Below are positions 1 to 7,978 of a stretch of 30,216 nt of DNA, piece by piece. Origin of the DNA: Christensenella sp. UBA6420. GTDB taxonomy: Bacteria; Bacillota; Clostridia; Christensenellales; DTU072. The stretch covers positions 1 through 30,216 of the forward strand of contig DJPE01000015.1 in the NCBI GenBank assembly GCA_002439705.1, read 5' to 3'. The notes beneath the pieces are model-generated. The model saw nothing but the letters and a program-made list of their open reading frames with translations, did not search any database and was not told where the DNA came from. The translations under genes and the position numbers were made by a program. Within the stretch, counting starts at the first letter, position 1. Each line of letters opens with the position of its first letter.

Positions 1-357
1 GCTGGTATTGACCTGCCCCGTGATAAGAGAATCGAAATCGGTTTGACCTATATCTACGGTATCGGCAGAGTTACGTCCAACAAAATATTGGCGGAAACCG
101 ACGTCAATCCCGACACCAGAGTTAAGGACTTGAGCGAAGATCAGATTGCAAGAATCCGTGATTACATCGAAAACCACGTGCACGTCGAAGGCGACTTGCG
201 CAGAGATGTAATGATGGACATCAAAAGGCTGAAAGATATCGGCTGTTACAGAGGCGTAAGACATAGAAAGGGTCTCCCCGTAAGAGGACAGAGAACCAAA
301 CAAAACGCTCGTACCCGCAAGGGACCGAAGCGTGCTGTCAGCCGCTCCAAGAAGTAA
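1..357 (+). CDS. rpsM: 30S ribosomal protein S13, 5' end cut by window
   Basis: Small-subunit head protein that contacts 16S rRNA and forms bridges to the 50S subunit. Translation in frame 1 from the first base gives AGIDLPRDKRIEIGLTYIYG, the canonical start of S13 minus about four residues (usually MARI), so the gene begins just outside the window. A TTG at 43 is in frame but internal to the conserved N-terminus and is not the start. The helix-two-turn-helix region (GIGRVTSNKIL) and the basic C-terminal tail (RGQRTKQNARTRKGPKR) are present. The stop codon is 355-357 and rpsK follows after 16 nt. First visible gene of the alpha operon. Confidence 0.97.
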   Translation, partial: AGIDLPRDKRIEIGLTYIYGIGRVTSNKILAETDVNPDTRVKDLSEDQIARIRDYIENHVHVEGDLRRDVMMDIKRLKDIGCYRGVRHRKGLPVRGQRTKQNARTRKGPKRAVSRSKK

Positions 358-373
358 TAGGAGGGAATAAGAA

Positions 374-766
374 ATGGCCGTAAGAAAATCAACCATTAAG
401 AAAAGAAAAGACTTAAAACGTATCGAGAAAGGTCAGGTACACGTACATACCACCCACAACAACACCATCGTTACCGTAACCGATATGGTCGGCAACACGA
501 TTAGCTGGGCGAGCGCGGGCGTACTCGGACTTAAAGGCTCTCGTAAAGAGACTGCGTTTGCAGCAACCCAGGCTACCGAAAAAGCCGTCAACGAAGCTAA
601 AATGCACGGCGTAAGGAAGGTAGAGGTTTATATCAAAGGTACCGGACAGGGAAGAGAACCGTCCATCAGAGCTATCCAGGCTTGCGAAGTCGACATCACC
701 ATGATTAAAGACGTAAGCCCGATTCCTCACAACGGTTGCCGCCCGCCCAAGCGCAGAAGATTGTAA
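374..766 (+). CDS. rpsK: 30S ribosomal protein S11
   Basis: 130-aa platform protein of the small subunit, binding 16S rRNA near the mRNA exit region. Conserved blocks are visible: HVHTTHNNTIVTVTD, GLKGSRKETAFAA, and the C-terminal DVSPIPHNGCRPPKRRRL. The length is normal for the family. A strong TAGGAGG site ends 8 nt before the ATG. It sits between rpsM and rpsD with short gaps, as expected in the alpha operon. Nothing unusual. Confidence 0.98.
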   Translation: MAVRKSTIKKRKDLKRIEKGQVHVHTTHNNTIVTVTDMVGNTISWASAGVLGLKGSRKETAFAATQATEKAVNEAKMHGVRKVEVYIKGTGQGREPSIRAIQACEVDITMIKDVSPIPHNGCRPPKRRRL

Positions 767-780
767 TTAGGAGGTAGAAA

Positions 781-1404
781 ATGGCTAAATATACAGGACC
801 CGATTGCCGTCTTTGCAGACGTGAGGGATGCAAGTTGTTTTTGAAGGGTGACAAATGTTACTCCGAAAAATGCACTTTTATAAAGAGACAGACCCCGCCG
901 GGAATTCACGGCGCAAGCAGAAAGAAGCCCACGCCTTACAGCATTCAGCTTCGTGAAAAACAAAAAGTTAAGAGAATATACAATCTCACCGAAAAGCAGT
1001 TCCATAAATACTACGAACTCGCAGAAAAAATGCGTGGAGCTACCGGTGAAAACATGCTCGTTCTTTTGGAAAGAAGACTCGATAACGTCGTTTACAGAAT
1101 GGGCGTAGGCGTAAGCCGCGCGCAGTCCAGACAGCTCGTCAACCACGGACACATCACCGTAAACGGAAAACGCGTAAACATCCCCAGCTACCTTATTAAA
1201 GCCGGCGACGTAATCGCTGTTAAGGAAAACAAGCAGGAAATCCCCTTCTTCACCGAATTGAAGAACGCGAAAATCAGCAACAGCCTGAAGTGGTTGGAAT
1301 TCAACCCCGCTACTTTGAGCGGAAGCATCATCGCTTTGCCGACTCGTGAAGATATCGATATGTCCATAGCTGAACATATGATCGTCGAGTTGTACTCCAA
1401 ATAA
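781..1404 (+). CDS. rpsD: 30S ribosomal protein S4, zinc-binding (C+) form
   Basis: 207-aa primary 16S rRNA binding protein that nucleates 30S assembly; in several bacteria it also represses its own operon. The N-terminus carries Cys9, Cys12, Cys26 and Cys31, the spacing of the zinc-binding S4 type known from Thermus (an extra Cys17 is also present). An S4 RNA-binding domain follows at about residues 95-160 (LERRLDNVVYRMGVGVSRAQ, LVNHGHITVNGKRVNIPS). RBS AGGAGG ends 6 nt before the ATG. In Bacillus subtilis rpsD lies elsewhere, whereas its place inside the alpha operon fits Clostridia and proteobacteria. I cannot identify an S4 repression site within the window. Confidence 0.98.
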   Translation: MAKYTGPDCRLCRREGCKLFLKGDKCYSEKCTFIKRQTPPGIHGASRKKPTPYSIQLREKQKVKRIYNLTEKQFHKYYELAEKMRGATGENMLVLLERRLDNVVYRMGVGVSRAQSRQLVNHGHITVNGKRVNIPSYLIKAGDVIAVKENKQEIPFFTELKNAKISNSLKWLEFNPATLSGSIIALPTREDIDMSIAEHMIVELYSK

Positions 1405-1431
1405 GGGTAAATAGTAGGAGGAATTGCCATA

Positions 1432-2388
1432 ATGATGGAAATAACAAAACCTAAAATAACGGAAAATATCATAACCGAAAATTCCGAAGCGAATTTCGTC
1501 GTAGAACCTTTGGAAAGAGGATATGGTACGACAATTGGTAATTGCCTGAGAAGAATTTTATGCACGGATTTGCCCGGCGCAGCTATCATAGGTATACAAA
1601 TCGAAGGTGTAAAGCATGAATTCTCCACCGTCCCCGGCGTTAAAGAGGACGTAGCGGAAATCATCCTTAACCTGAAAGACGTAGCGATAAAGGTTCACAA
1701 CGAAGAAAACTTCGTTCCCACCGACGTTAAGCTCGTTAAGTCCACCGGCGGAGTTATTACCGCGGCGGATATCGACCTTCCGTCCGACATCGAAGTAATG
1801 AACCCCGACGCTTTCATCTGCACTTTGGAAGACGGCTATACTTTCGATATGACGCTTACTATCGGAACCGGACGCGGATACGTTTCCGGACCGAAGAACA
1901 AGCCCGTGGTTCAGAAGCCTATCGGATACATTCCCATAGACTCTCTCTTCTCGCCGGTACTTGCAGCCAGCTACTCCGTAGAGGCTACCCGTGTAGAACA
2001 GTCCATCGACTATGACAAGCTGACGATTAACGTCAAGACCAACGCTACCACGACGCCCCGCAAGGTAATAAGTCTTGCCGCCAAAATAATGAACGACCAC
2101 CTTAAACTCTTCATAAATCTCGTAGACGAAATGAACGACGTAGACATTTTGGTCAACAAGGACGACAATGAACAGCAAAAGGCGTTGTACATGAGCATAG
2201 AAGAACTGGACCTTTCCGTCCGTCCTTTGAACTGCTTGAAGCGCGCGGGTATATTCACGGTAGAAGATTTGGTAAAGAGAAGCGAGGAAGATATGTTGAA
2301 GGTAAGAAACCTCGGCAGAAAGTCCTTGGATGAAGTTATCAAGAAGCTGGAGAGTTTCGGATTGGGACTCTATAATAAAGACGAGTAA
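1432..2388 (+). CDS. rpoA: DNA-directed RNA polymerase alpha subunit
   Basis: 318-aa alpha subunit, which dimerises to start RNA polymerase assembly and uses its C-terminal domain to bind UP elements and activators. The N-terminal domain shows EPLERGYGTTIGNCLRRIL, the alpha dimer signature. The C-terminal domain from about residue 245 contains the helix-hairpin-helix LNCLKRAGIFTVEDLVKRSEEDMLKVRNLGRKSLDEV. Two consecutive ATGs are possible; AGGAGG at 1416-1421 lies 10 nt from the first (1432) and 13 nt from the second (1435), so the first is preferred. Normal length and position. Confidence 0.98.
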   Translation: MMEITKPKITENIITENSEANFVVEPLERGYGTTIGNCLRRILCTDLPGAAIIGIQIEGVKHEFSTVPGVKEDVAEIILNLKDVAIKVHNEENFVPTDVKLVKSTGGVITAADIDLPSDIEVMNPDAFICTLEDGYTFDMTLTIGTGRGYVSGPKNKPVVQKPIGYIPIDSLFSPVLAASYSVEATRVEQSIDYDKLTINVKTNATTTPRKVISLAAKIMNDHLKLFINLVDEMNDVDILVNKDDNEQQKALYMSIEELDLSVRPLNCLKRAGIFTVEDLVKRSEEDMLKVRNLGRKSLDEVIKKLESFGLGLYNKDE

Positions 2389-2402
2389 GGAGAAAGATAT
2401 AA

Positions 2403-2918
2403 ATGGCACAAAATCGCAAATTAGGTAAGAGAACCGACCAGAGAGTAGAGCTTGTTTATTCGCAAGCGGCTCAGCTCCTTTGGAATGGCAGAATCGAAAC
2501 TACGGTTGAAAGAGCTAAGGAAGTAAGAAAAGTAGCGGAAAAAATGATTACTCTCGCTATCAATTCTTATCAGGATACCGTAAAAGTAACCAAAACCAAA
2601 TTAAATCAGAAGAACGAAAAGATAGAAGTAGAATTCACCAACGACGGACCTACGAAGTTGAACGCGCGCAGACGTCTTATGGCTATGCTTCCCGACTTGC
2701 AGGAACAGAAGATAGCTAAGGAAAGCAAAGAAACTTTCCGTGAAAGAACCGCCGACATCAACCATCCCCTTATCGAAAAAATCTTCGGAGAATACGCTCC
2801 CAAGTACGATAAGAGAGCGGAAGAAAAAGGTCAGAAGGGCGGATATACCCGCATAATAAAGACCGGAAACCGCCGCGGCGACGACGCTTCCACTTGTATT
2901 CTCGAACTTGTTGACTAA
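2403..2918 (+). CDS. rplQ: 50S ribosomal protein L17
   Basis: Large-subunit protein near the tunnel exit and the last gene of the alpha operon. The family core is clear: NRKLGKRTDQR at the start, LWNGRIETTVERAKEVRKVAEKMITLA in the middle, and GGYTRIIKTGNRRGDDAS near the end. At 171 aa it is longer than the roughly 115-130 aa common in bacteria. The extra residues form a charged insertion after ITLA (about residues 58-80) and a longer stretch before GGYTRI. AAGGAG ends 10 nt before the ATG, overlapping the rpoA stop. A hairpin terminator lies 22 nt after the stop. Confidence 0.97.
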   Translation: MAQNRKLGKRTDQRVELVYSQAAQLLWNGRIETTVERAKEVRKVAEKMITLAINSYQDTVKVTKTKLNQKNEKIEVEFTNDGPTKLNARRRLMAMLPDLQEQKIAKESKETFRERTADINHPLIEKIFGEYAPKYDKRAEEKGQKGGYTRIIKTGNRRGDDASTCILELVD

Positions 2919-2940
2919 TTAACGGTTTAACGACAAATCA

Positions 2941-2972
2941 AAAGCACTCGATAATTTCGGGTGCTTTTTTAA
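2941..2972 (+). terminator. Rho-independent terminator of the alpha operon
   Basis: A 10-bp stem pairs AAAGCACTCG (2941-2950) with CGGGTGCTTT (2958-2967), with one G-U pair and loop ATAATTT, and is followed by a run of T. It is placed 22 nt after the rplQ stop codon. Confidence 0.9.
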
Positions 2973-3013
2973 TACTGTAAATATTTTCATGTAAGTAAAA
3001 TAGATAGCAATTA

Positions 3014-3045
3014 TTGACCTGTCGCATAAAGTGTATTGCTATAAA
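3014..3045 (+). promoter_or_regulatory. Candidate promoter of the Mrr-like gene
   Basis: TTGACC (3014-3019) and TATAAA (3040-3045), the latter preceded by TGC as an extended -10. The 20-nt spacer is long, so the extended -10 probably carries most of the activity if the site is real. The predicted start is about 3052, some 23 nt before the ATG at 3075. Confidence 0.4.
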
Positions 3046-3074
3046 ATTATTTATATAGTATTATATACCTAATA

Positions 3075-4415
3075 ATGAATACAAATGAGAGGGTGCAGGT
3101 GAAGAAAAATAGAAAGCAAAATATATTAGTGATATTTATATGTGTTTCATTGGTAAATTTATTTGTTTCTTTTGTAATTGCTACAATTACTGATAATGCT
3201 GTTTATCCAATAGTTTCTGTTATATTGTTTCTATGGGTATGTTTAATATCGGCTCTGTTGGAACGTAAAATAAATTCAGAAGAAAGGGAACGTTCTAAGG
3301 AAATTGCCCAAGAAAGAATTAGACAAAAAGAATTGTTAAAAAAACAGCGAATGGAAGAAGAACGCATAGCTGAACAACGCAGACAAGCCGAAATACAAGC
3401 AAAAAAGCAAGCAGCAATCGAGCAAAAAAATGCTTCAATAATTGCAGGAAAGAAATTGGCAAAAGATTTCGAAAAAATTCTGAAAAGGTATTTTGATATG
3501 TTGAGCGAGTACGGTGATATATATAATATTGTTAAGTACATTTATCAAGTGCCGGCAGAAAATGACGCTGTGCGCGCTATGATGACTGCTGACGGATTCA
3601 AAACGGCAACGCAAAATCCTGCTATAAAAGACATTGTTTTAATGTTTTCTAATGAGTTGCAAGAAAGGATAAAGGCGACTAATGAACTTGACGAAAATAG
3701 CAATTACGGCATGATTACCTACGCTTGTATACGAGAGGGTCTGATAGAAAGATATTGCAAAAAGTATAGAGCTCGTTACGGCTATGAAACTATTGAAGAA
3801 TACGTAGAGAATTGCGACGAAGATGATTTTGATATAGTGCTTATAACGTGCTATTATTTGCAGAAAACGGACGAGTTTATTGCGATGAACGTAATGAAAT
3901 ATAGGTTACTTGCACAAGCACGATTATTGTATAAGCAAAAAGATGAGGAAAAATTAAAGCGTAAACTTTTCGGAATTGAAAAACCAGTCGTTGAAAAAGA
4001 AGTTGTAGAAGATACGGATGATGACGATACGTTGCAAGACGAAGAACACAGCATCACAATAAAAGACATAGACTATATGGACGGAAGAGATTTCGAGATA
4101 TTTATAGCTGAATTTTTCGAAAACCGCGGTTATGAAGTTGAACTTACGCCAAGTTCGGGCGATTACGGTATTGACGTAATAATTAAAAGCGAGTTTTCCA
4201 AAGTAGGTATACAAACTAAATGTTATAACGATAAAGTTCCGAACGCCGCCGTGCAGGAAGCCGTGACGGGAATAAACCATTACGGACTCGACAAAGCGAT
4301 GGTAATTACGAATTCTTATTTCCAACCGTCGGCGATACGCCTTGCGAAAGACAACAACGTTATTCTTTGGAACAGGGATAAGTTAATCGAAGAATTAAAT
4401 CGTCAAAATAGCTGA
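3075..4415 (+). CDS. Membrane-attached Mrr-type restriction endonuclease-like protein
   Basis: 446-aa protein in three parts. Residues about 13-62 hold two hydrophobic segments (NILVIFICVSLVNLFVSFVI and YPIVSVILFLWVCLISALL). Residues 65-125 are a charged, probably coiled-coil stretch rich in E, R, K and Q. Residues about 335-442 form an Mrr catalytic domain of the PD-(D/E)xK type with Glu346, Asp367 (GDYGIDV), Gln380 and Lys382 (GIQTKCY). Known Mrr proteins cut modified DNA; the substrate here is unknown. The ATG at 3075 has no good RBS; GTG at 3099, behind GAGAGGG at 3087-3093, is a plausible alternative start. Base composition is clearly more AT-rich than the neighbours over the first two thirds and closer to them near the 3' end, suggesting acquisition. 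No partner methylase gene is present. Confidence 0.85.
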   Translation: MNTNERVQVKKNRKQNILVIFICVSLVNLFVSFVIATITDNAVYPIVSVILFLWVCLISALLERKINSEERERSKEIAQERIRQKELLKKQRMEEERIAEQRRQAEIQAKKQAAIEQKNASIIAGKKLAKDFEKILKRYFDMLSEYGDIYNIVKYIYQVPAENDAVRAMMTADGFKTATQNPAIKDIVLMFSNELQERIKATNELDENSNYGMITYACIREGLIERYCKKYRARYGYETIEEYVENCDEDDFDIVLITCYYLQKTDEFIAMNVMKYRLLAQARLLYKQKDEEKLKRKLFGIEKPVVEKEVVEDTDDDDTLQDEEHSITIKDIDYMDGRDFEIFIAEFFENRGYEVELTPSSGDYGIDVIIKSEFSKVGIQTKCYNDKVPNAAVQEAVTGINHYGLDKAMVITNSYFQPSAIRLAKDNNVILWNRDKLIEELNRQNS

Positions 4416-4427
4416 TTTACTAATATA

Positions 4428-4451
4428 TACCCCGTCGGCAACGACGGGGTA
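4428..4451 (+). terminator. Hairpin terminator after the Mrr-like gene
   Basis: A perfect 10-bp stem TACCCCGTCG/CGACGGGGTA with a GCAA tetraloop. The downstream T-run is weak (AATTCTTTTCTCTT), so termination may be incomplete. Confidence 0.75.
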
Positions 4452-4463
4452 AATTCTTTTCTC

Positions 4464-4492
4464 TTGCGTAAAACTCTGCGTTATGGTAAAAT
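4464..4492 (+). promoter_or_regulatory. Promoter of coaX-hom
   Basis: TTGCGT (4464-4469), a 17-nt spacer and TAAAAT (4487-4492) preceded by TGG (extended -10). The predicted start near 4499 leaves a leader of about 14 nt that contains the GAGG ribosome binding site at 4504-4507. Confidence 0.65.
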
Positions 4493-4512
4493 TTTAGATA
4501 AATGAGGTTCTG

Positions 4513-5298
4513 ATGATACTTTTAATGGACGTAGGTAACACTAACATAAAAATCGGACTTGCAAACGAGAGCAAGACGGTATCGACTTGGCGTATAGCCA
4601 CCGACGGGAAGCGTACGGCGGACGAGTTCGGAATGGTTTTGTTCGACTTATTGAAGCAGAGCGGCAGGTCGTTTTCGGAAGTGGACGGGATAATAATAAG
4701 TTCGGTTGCGCCGAGCATCAATTACACGCTGGAACATATGTGTTCCTATTATATGAAGAAGAAAGCAATATTCGTAAGTTCTCATATAAACTTGTGCGGA
4801 ATGAAGATAGACTACAACGGCAGCGAATTGGGAAGCGACAGGATAGTAAACGCCGTCGCCGCCTATAAAATTTACGGCGGACCGGTAATTACCGTCGATT
4901 TCGGCACGGCTACCACGTTCGGGGCGGTGAACGCCGACGGGGTGTTCGTGGGCGGACTTATTGCGCCGGGTATCAAATCGAGTACGGAAAGCCTTGTCAA
5001 CACGGCGGCGAAATTGCCGAGAATAGAATTGGTAAAACCCGACTGCGTAATAGGTAAAAACACCGTTGAGAACATGCAAGCGGGCATAATTTACGGGTTT
5101 ACCGGATTAGTAGAGTACATTTTGAAGAAAATGAAAGGGGAGAAAGGTTTTGAGAACGCAAAGGTAATAGCTACGGGCGGTATGAGTCAGCTCGTCACGC
5201 AGAACGACGAAAATATGATAGACGTCGTGGACAGAGCTTTGTCGCTGAAAGGATTACGTTTGCTGTATAACGATAACGTTAAGGAGAACCGGAAATGA
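4513..5298 (+). CDS. coaX: Type III pantothenate kinase
   Basis: 261-aa cytoplasmic enzyme that phosphorylates pantothenate with ATP, the first committed step of coenzyme A synthesis. The ASKHA-fold motifs are in place: the phosphate-1 loop MDVGNTNIKIG at residues 5-15 with Asp6; the pantothenate-binding GSDR at 107-110; the second ATP loop ITVDFGTATTFG at 126-137 with Asp129; and VIATGGMS near the C-terminus. Length is typical. GAGG at 4504-4507 lies 5 nt before the ATG. The stop overlaps the start of hom by 4 nt (ATGA), so the two are translationally coupled. Type III kinases are usually insensitive to CoA feedback. Confidence 0.96.
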   Translation: MILLMDVGNTNIKIGLANESKTVSTWRIATDGKRTADEFGMVLFDLLKQSGRSFSEVDGIIISSVAPSINYTLEHMCSYYMKKKAIFVSSHINLCGMKIDYNGSELGSDRIVNAVAAYKIYGGPVITVDFGTATTFGAVNADGVFVGGLIAPGIKSSTESLVNTAAKLPRIELVKPDCVIGKNTVENMQAGIIYGFTGLVEYILKKMKGEKGFENAKVIATGGMSQLVTQNDENMIDVVDRALSLKGLRLLYNDNVKENRK

Positions 5299-6569
5299 AA
5301 AAAGTAGGAGTAGCCTTGTTGGGGTTAGGCACGGTAGGGGGCGGAACTTACCGCATACTGAAAGCTAACCACGACAGTATTATGAAAAACGACGGCGTGG
5401 ACATCGAAGTAAGGCATATTATTGAACGCGACAGAGCCAAAGCGGAAGCGTTGGGCGTAGATATGAATATCGTAGGCACGGATATCGACAAGGTGGTCAA
5501 CGATAAAGACGTGTCGATAGTGGCGGAATTTTTCGGCGGGATAGAGCCTGCGAAGACCTTTCTTATTAAGTGCCTGCTTGCGGGAAAAAGTATCGTAACC
5601 GCTAATAAAGAACTGTTCAGCAAACATTGGGGAGAACTCGAAGACGCCGCGAAGAAAGGCAAAGCGGGTTTATATTTCGAAGCGAGCTGCGTAGGGGGAG
5701 TTCCCGTAATAAGAACCCTTACGGAAAGCATGCAAGGCAACAACATAGAATCCCTTATGGGAATAGTCAACGGCACGACCAACTTTATTTTGTCGAAAAT
5801 GGCGGACGAAGGGCAGGAATACGAAGACGTACTCAAAGAAGCCCAGCGTTTGGGCTACGCCGAAGCCAACCCCAGCGCGGATGTGGACGGCTTCGACAGC
5901 ACTTATAAATTATCCATTCTTTCGAGCCTTGCGTTCCACACCAAAGTACCCGTGGACAAGATTTACAGAGAAGGTATTTCGAGAATAAGCAAAGAAGACA
6001 TAGCCTACGGTAAGCGTTTCGGGTACACGCTGAAACTTCTTGCCATAGCGAAGAGAGTCAACGGCAAGATAGAAGCGCGCGTTCATCCCGCGTTTATTCC
6101 CGATACGCACCCGTTGGCTTCGGTAAAGGGCAGTTTTAACGCCGTTCACATCGTCGGCGACAATGTGGGCGATATTATGCTGTACGGTCGCGGAGCGGGC
6201 GATTTGCCGACGGGCAGCGCGATAGTCAGCGATATAGTGTTCGCTTCTCAGCAGAAAAAGCACAAATATATGCCATTTAAGAACAGTAACGACGTGTCGG
6301 ACAAGAACTTTGCCAAGGACTTTTTCTGCGATTACTATATAAGAATGAGCGTGGACGACGAAACGGGCGTGCTTGCGAAAATCGCGGGCGTATTCGCCGC
6401 CAACAAAGTCAGTATCAACACTATGATACAGGAATCGGAAGACGGCGTGGCGAAAATAATTTTACTTATCCATAAAACCGGCGAAAACAATATAAACAAA
6501 GCCCTTGAAAAAATAGAAAAACTTTCTTGCGTGCAGAGCGTGGATTCTCTTATCAGAGTGGAAGAATAA
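5295..6569 (+). CDS. hom: Homoserine dehydrogenase with ACT domain
   Basis: 424-aa enzyme that reduces aspartate semialdehyde to homoserine with NAD(P)H, at the branch towards threonine and methionine. The nucleotide-binding loop GLGTVGGG is at residues 10-17. The catalytic-domain signature follows (GKSIVTANKELFS, FEASCVGGVPVIRTL, GIVNGTTNFILSKM, AEANPSADVDGFDS). A C-terminal ACT domain spans about residues 348-424 (MSVDDETGVLAKIAGVF), the usual site of threonine feedback in this family. The start is set by the ATGA overlap with coaX and GGAGAAC upstream. Pairing hom with coaX is not a common operon and has no obvious pathway link beyond biosynthesis. Confidence 0.96.
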   Translation: MKKVGVALLGLGTVGGGTYRILKANHDSIMKNDGVDIEVRHIIERDRAKAEALGVDMNIVGTDIDKVVNDKDVSIVAEFFGGIEPAKTFLIKCLLAGKSIVTANKELFSKHWGELEDAAKKGKAGLYFEASCVGGVPVIRTLTESMQGNNIESLMGIVNGTTNFILSKMADEGQEYEDVLKEAQRLGYAEANPSADVDGFDSTYKLSILSSLAFHTKVPVDKIYREGISRISKEDIAYGKRFGYTLKLLAIAKRVNGKIEARVHPAFIPDTHPLASVKGSFNAVHIVGDNVGDIMLYGRGAGDLPTGSAIVSDIVFASQQKKHKYMPFKNSNDVSDKNFAKDFFCDYYIRMSVDDETGVLAKIAGVFAANKVSINTMIQESEDGVAKIILLIHKTGENNINKALEKIEKLSCVQSVDSLIRVEE

Positions 6570-6589
6570 AGTCAGTTACCATAAAAACG

Positions 6590-6620
6590 AATCGTCCGTC
6601 GAAAGGCGGACGATTTTTTA
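6590..6620. terminator. Bidirectional terminator between hom and the LysR gene
   Basis: An 11-bp stem (one G-U pair) pairs 6590-6600 with 6605-6615 around a GAAA tetraloop. It is followed by TTTTTT on the plus strand. On the minus strand the stem is followed by CGTTTTTAT, so it can serve both convergent genes. Confidence 0.88.
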
Positions 6621-6630
6621 TATCCTTAAT

Positions 6631-7533
6631 CTAATTTTCGTTCCGTAAGCCGGGCGACATTTTAGCTTGTCGTTCGGACAATTTTTTCATTAAGAAAACG
6701 AAGAACTTTTCCGCCACGGAGTCTTTATTCTCTTTATCGCTAAGGTACGCTATAATTTCTCTCTGGCAGACGGGCTTGTCGATTTCGAGAAGTTTTATAT
6801 TGTGTCCGTCTATTTTTCCCCACGAAAATTCCGGCCAGAAAGCTACGCCGATACCTGCCGAAATAAGGTTCTTGACGGCGATAAGGGAGTCGCTTTCGAA
6901 TACTACTTGCGGCGTGAATCCGGCATATTCGCAATAGGCGTCGCAAAGGGGACGGAATCTGCGAGACCCGGACAATGCGATAAAGTCGTGCCCGGCAAGT
7001 TCCGACAGACGGACGGAATTCCGCTCGGCAAGTTCGGAGCTTTTCGGGGCGGCGACGTAAATTTTTTCTTCGATTATTCCGCGGGTCTTTATATGGACGG
7101 GATTATCGGGTACGGTAGCGTTGGTCGTGATTAAGATATCGTAGTTTTTTTCCGATTCTTTCTGTAACATTCTGAACACCACGTCGGGATTGTCCTTTTT
7201 GAATTCGATAATTATATCGGTGATAAGGGTGGATGCGGCAAGGACGTTTACTACGATTACGTTTTGCGACAGGTCGATTAGTTTTTCTATCGAAGCGGGG
7301 AGTAAGTCGATTTCTTTCAATATAGGTTCTAACTTTTCTTTTAGAAAACGTCCGTATTCGTTGAGCCTTATCCGTCTTCCGTCCTTATAAAACAGCTTTA
7401 CGCCCAACTCGTCTTCCAGGTTTTTTATGGTTTTCGTCAACGCAGGTTGCGATATGTGCAAAGTATCGGCGGCTTTCGTAAGGTGTTCGGTCTTCGCCAC
7501 TTCGTAAAAATATTTAAGTTCGGACAGTTCCAT
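6631..7533 (-). CDS. LysR-family transcriptional regulator
   Basis: 300-aa regulator. Residues 1-60 form the LysR winged helix-turn-helix (MELSELKYFYEVAKTEHLTK, AADTLHISQPALTKTIKNLE, LGVKLFYKDGRRIRLNEYG). The remainder is a substrate-binding-like effector domain. The start is supported by GAGGAA at 7540-7545, 6 nt upstream. The gene is transcribed away from the PQ-loop/SGNH pair with a 106-bp gap, the arrangement in which LysR proteins usually control the divergent unit as well as themselves. The effector cannot be read from the sequence. It ends 11 nt from a terminator shared with hom. Confidence 0.93.
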   Translation of the reverse strand: MELSELKYFYEVAKTEHLTKAADTLHISQPALTKTIKNLEDELGVKLFYKDGRRIRLNEYGRFLKEKLEPILKEIDLLPASIEKLIDLSQNVIVVNVLAASTLITDIIIEFKKDNPDVVFRMLQKESEKNYDILITTNATVPDNPVHIKTRGIIEEKIYVAAPKSSELAERNSVRLSELAGHDFIALSGSRRFRPLCDAYCEYAGFTPQVVFESDSLIAVKNLISAGIGVAFWPEFSWGKIDGHNIKLLEIDKPVCQREIIAYLSDKENKDSVAEKFFVFLMKKLSERQAKMSPGLRNEN

Positions 7534-7564
7534 AATATATTCCTCAAAGTTATCGTTTTCATAA

Positions 7565-7604
7565 ATAATATATATTATACATTATGAATTGTCAAGAGTA
7601 TACT
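7565..7604. promoter_or_regulatory. Divergent overlapping promoters and palindrome, LysR / PQ-loop
   Basis: On the minus strand, TTGACA (7590-7595), a 17-nt spacer and TATATT (7567-7572) would drive the LysR gene. On the plus strand, TATACT (7599-7604), a 17-nt spacer and TATACA (7576-7581) would drive the PQ-loop gene. A perfect 14-bp palindrome ATAATATATATTAT (7565-7578) covers the LysR -10 and is a candidate regulator site, though its AT richness makes chance occurrence easy. Confidence 0.5.
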
Positions 7605-7639
7605 GTAAGCGAACACGGAGGAAGAAAGAAGAAAGAAAA

Positions 7640-7978
7640 ATGAAAGAAATATTCGAAGTACTTATGTTAGTTTGTTTCGGGATTTCGTGGCCCATATCGG
7701 TCGTGAAGAGCATTAAGGCCAGAAGCAGCAAAGGCAAGAGCCTTGTTTTCACCATTGTAATAATTATCGGTTATATTTGCGGTATTGCGAGCAAAATCGT
7801 CGGCGGCAACACGGGATACGTTTTGTGGCTGTATGTGTTTAATCTCGTAATAGTCACCGCGGATTTTATAATAAGCGTAATCAACAAAATAAACGATAAC
7901 AAAAAAGCCAAACAAGAGATCGAAGAAAAAGTAGCAAGTTTTCATAAAGGAGAAGAGCATTATGTTAAAGGATGTTAA
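7640..7978 (+). CDS. Small PQ-loop / SemiSWEET-like membrane protein
   Basis: 112-aa protein with three predicted membrane helices (about residues 4-20, 36-52, 59-81) and a charged C-terminal tail. Residues 14-34 read GISWPISVVKSIKARSSKGKS, which resembles the PQ-loop (WP for PQ, then basic residues and SKGKS). Three-helix proteins of this type are half-size SWEET transporters, which dimerise to move sugars or other small solutes; the substrate here is unknown. GGAGG at 7617-7621 is 18 nt from the ATG at 7640, farther than ideal, but no closer start codon exists. An upstream in-frame TTG at 7589 precedes the RBS and lies in the promoter, so it was not used. The next gene overlaps by 17 nt. 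Confidence 0.75.
   Translation: MKEIFEVLMLVCFGISWPISVVKSIKARSSKGKSLVFTIVIIIGYICGIASKIVGGNTGYVLWLYVFNLVIVTADFIISVINKINDNKKAKQEIEEKVASFHKGEEHYVKGC

Noticed and set aside
1558..2409. Minus-strand open frame of 283 codons
   Set aside because: It is fully antisense to rpoA, without RBS or family similarity.
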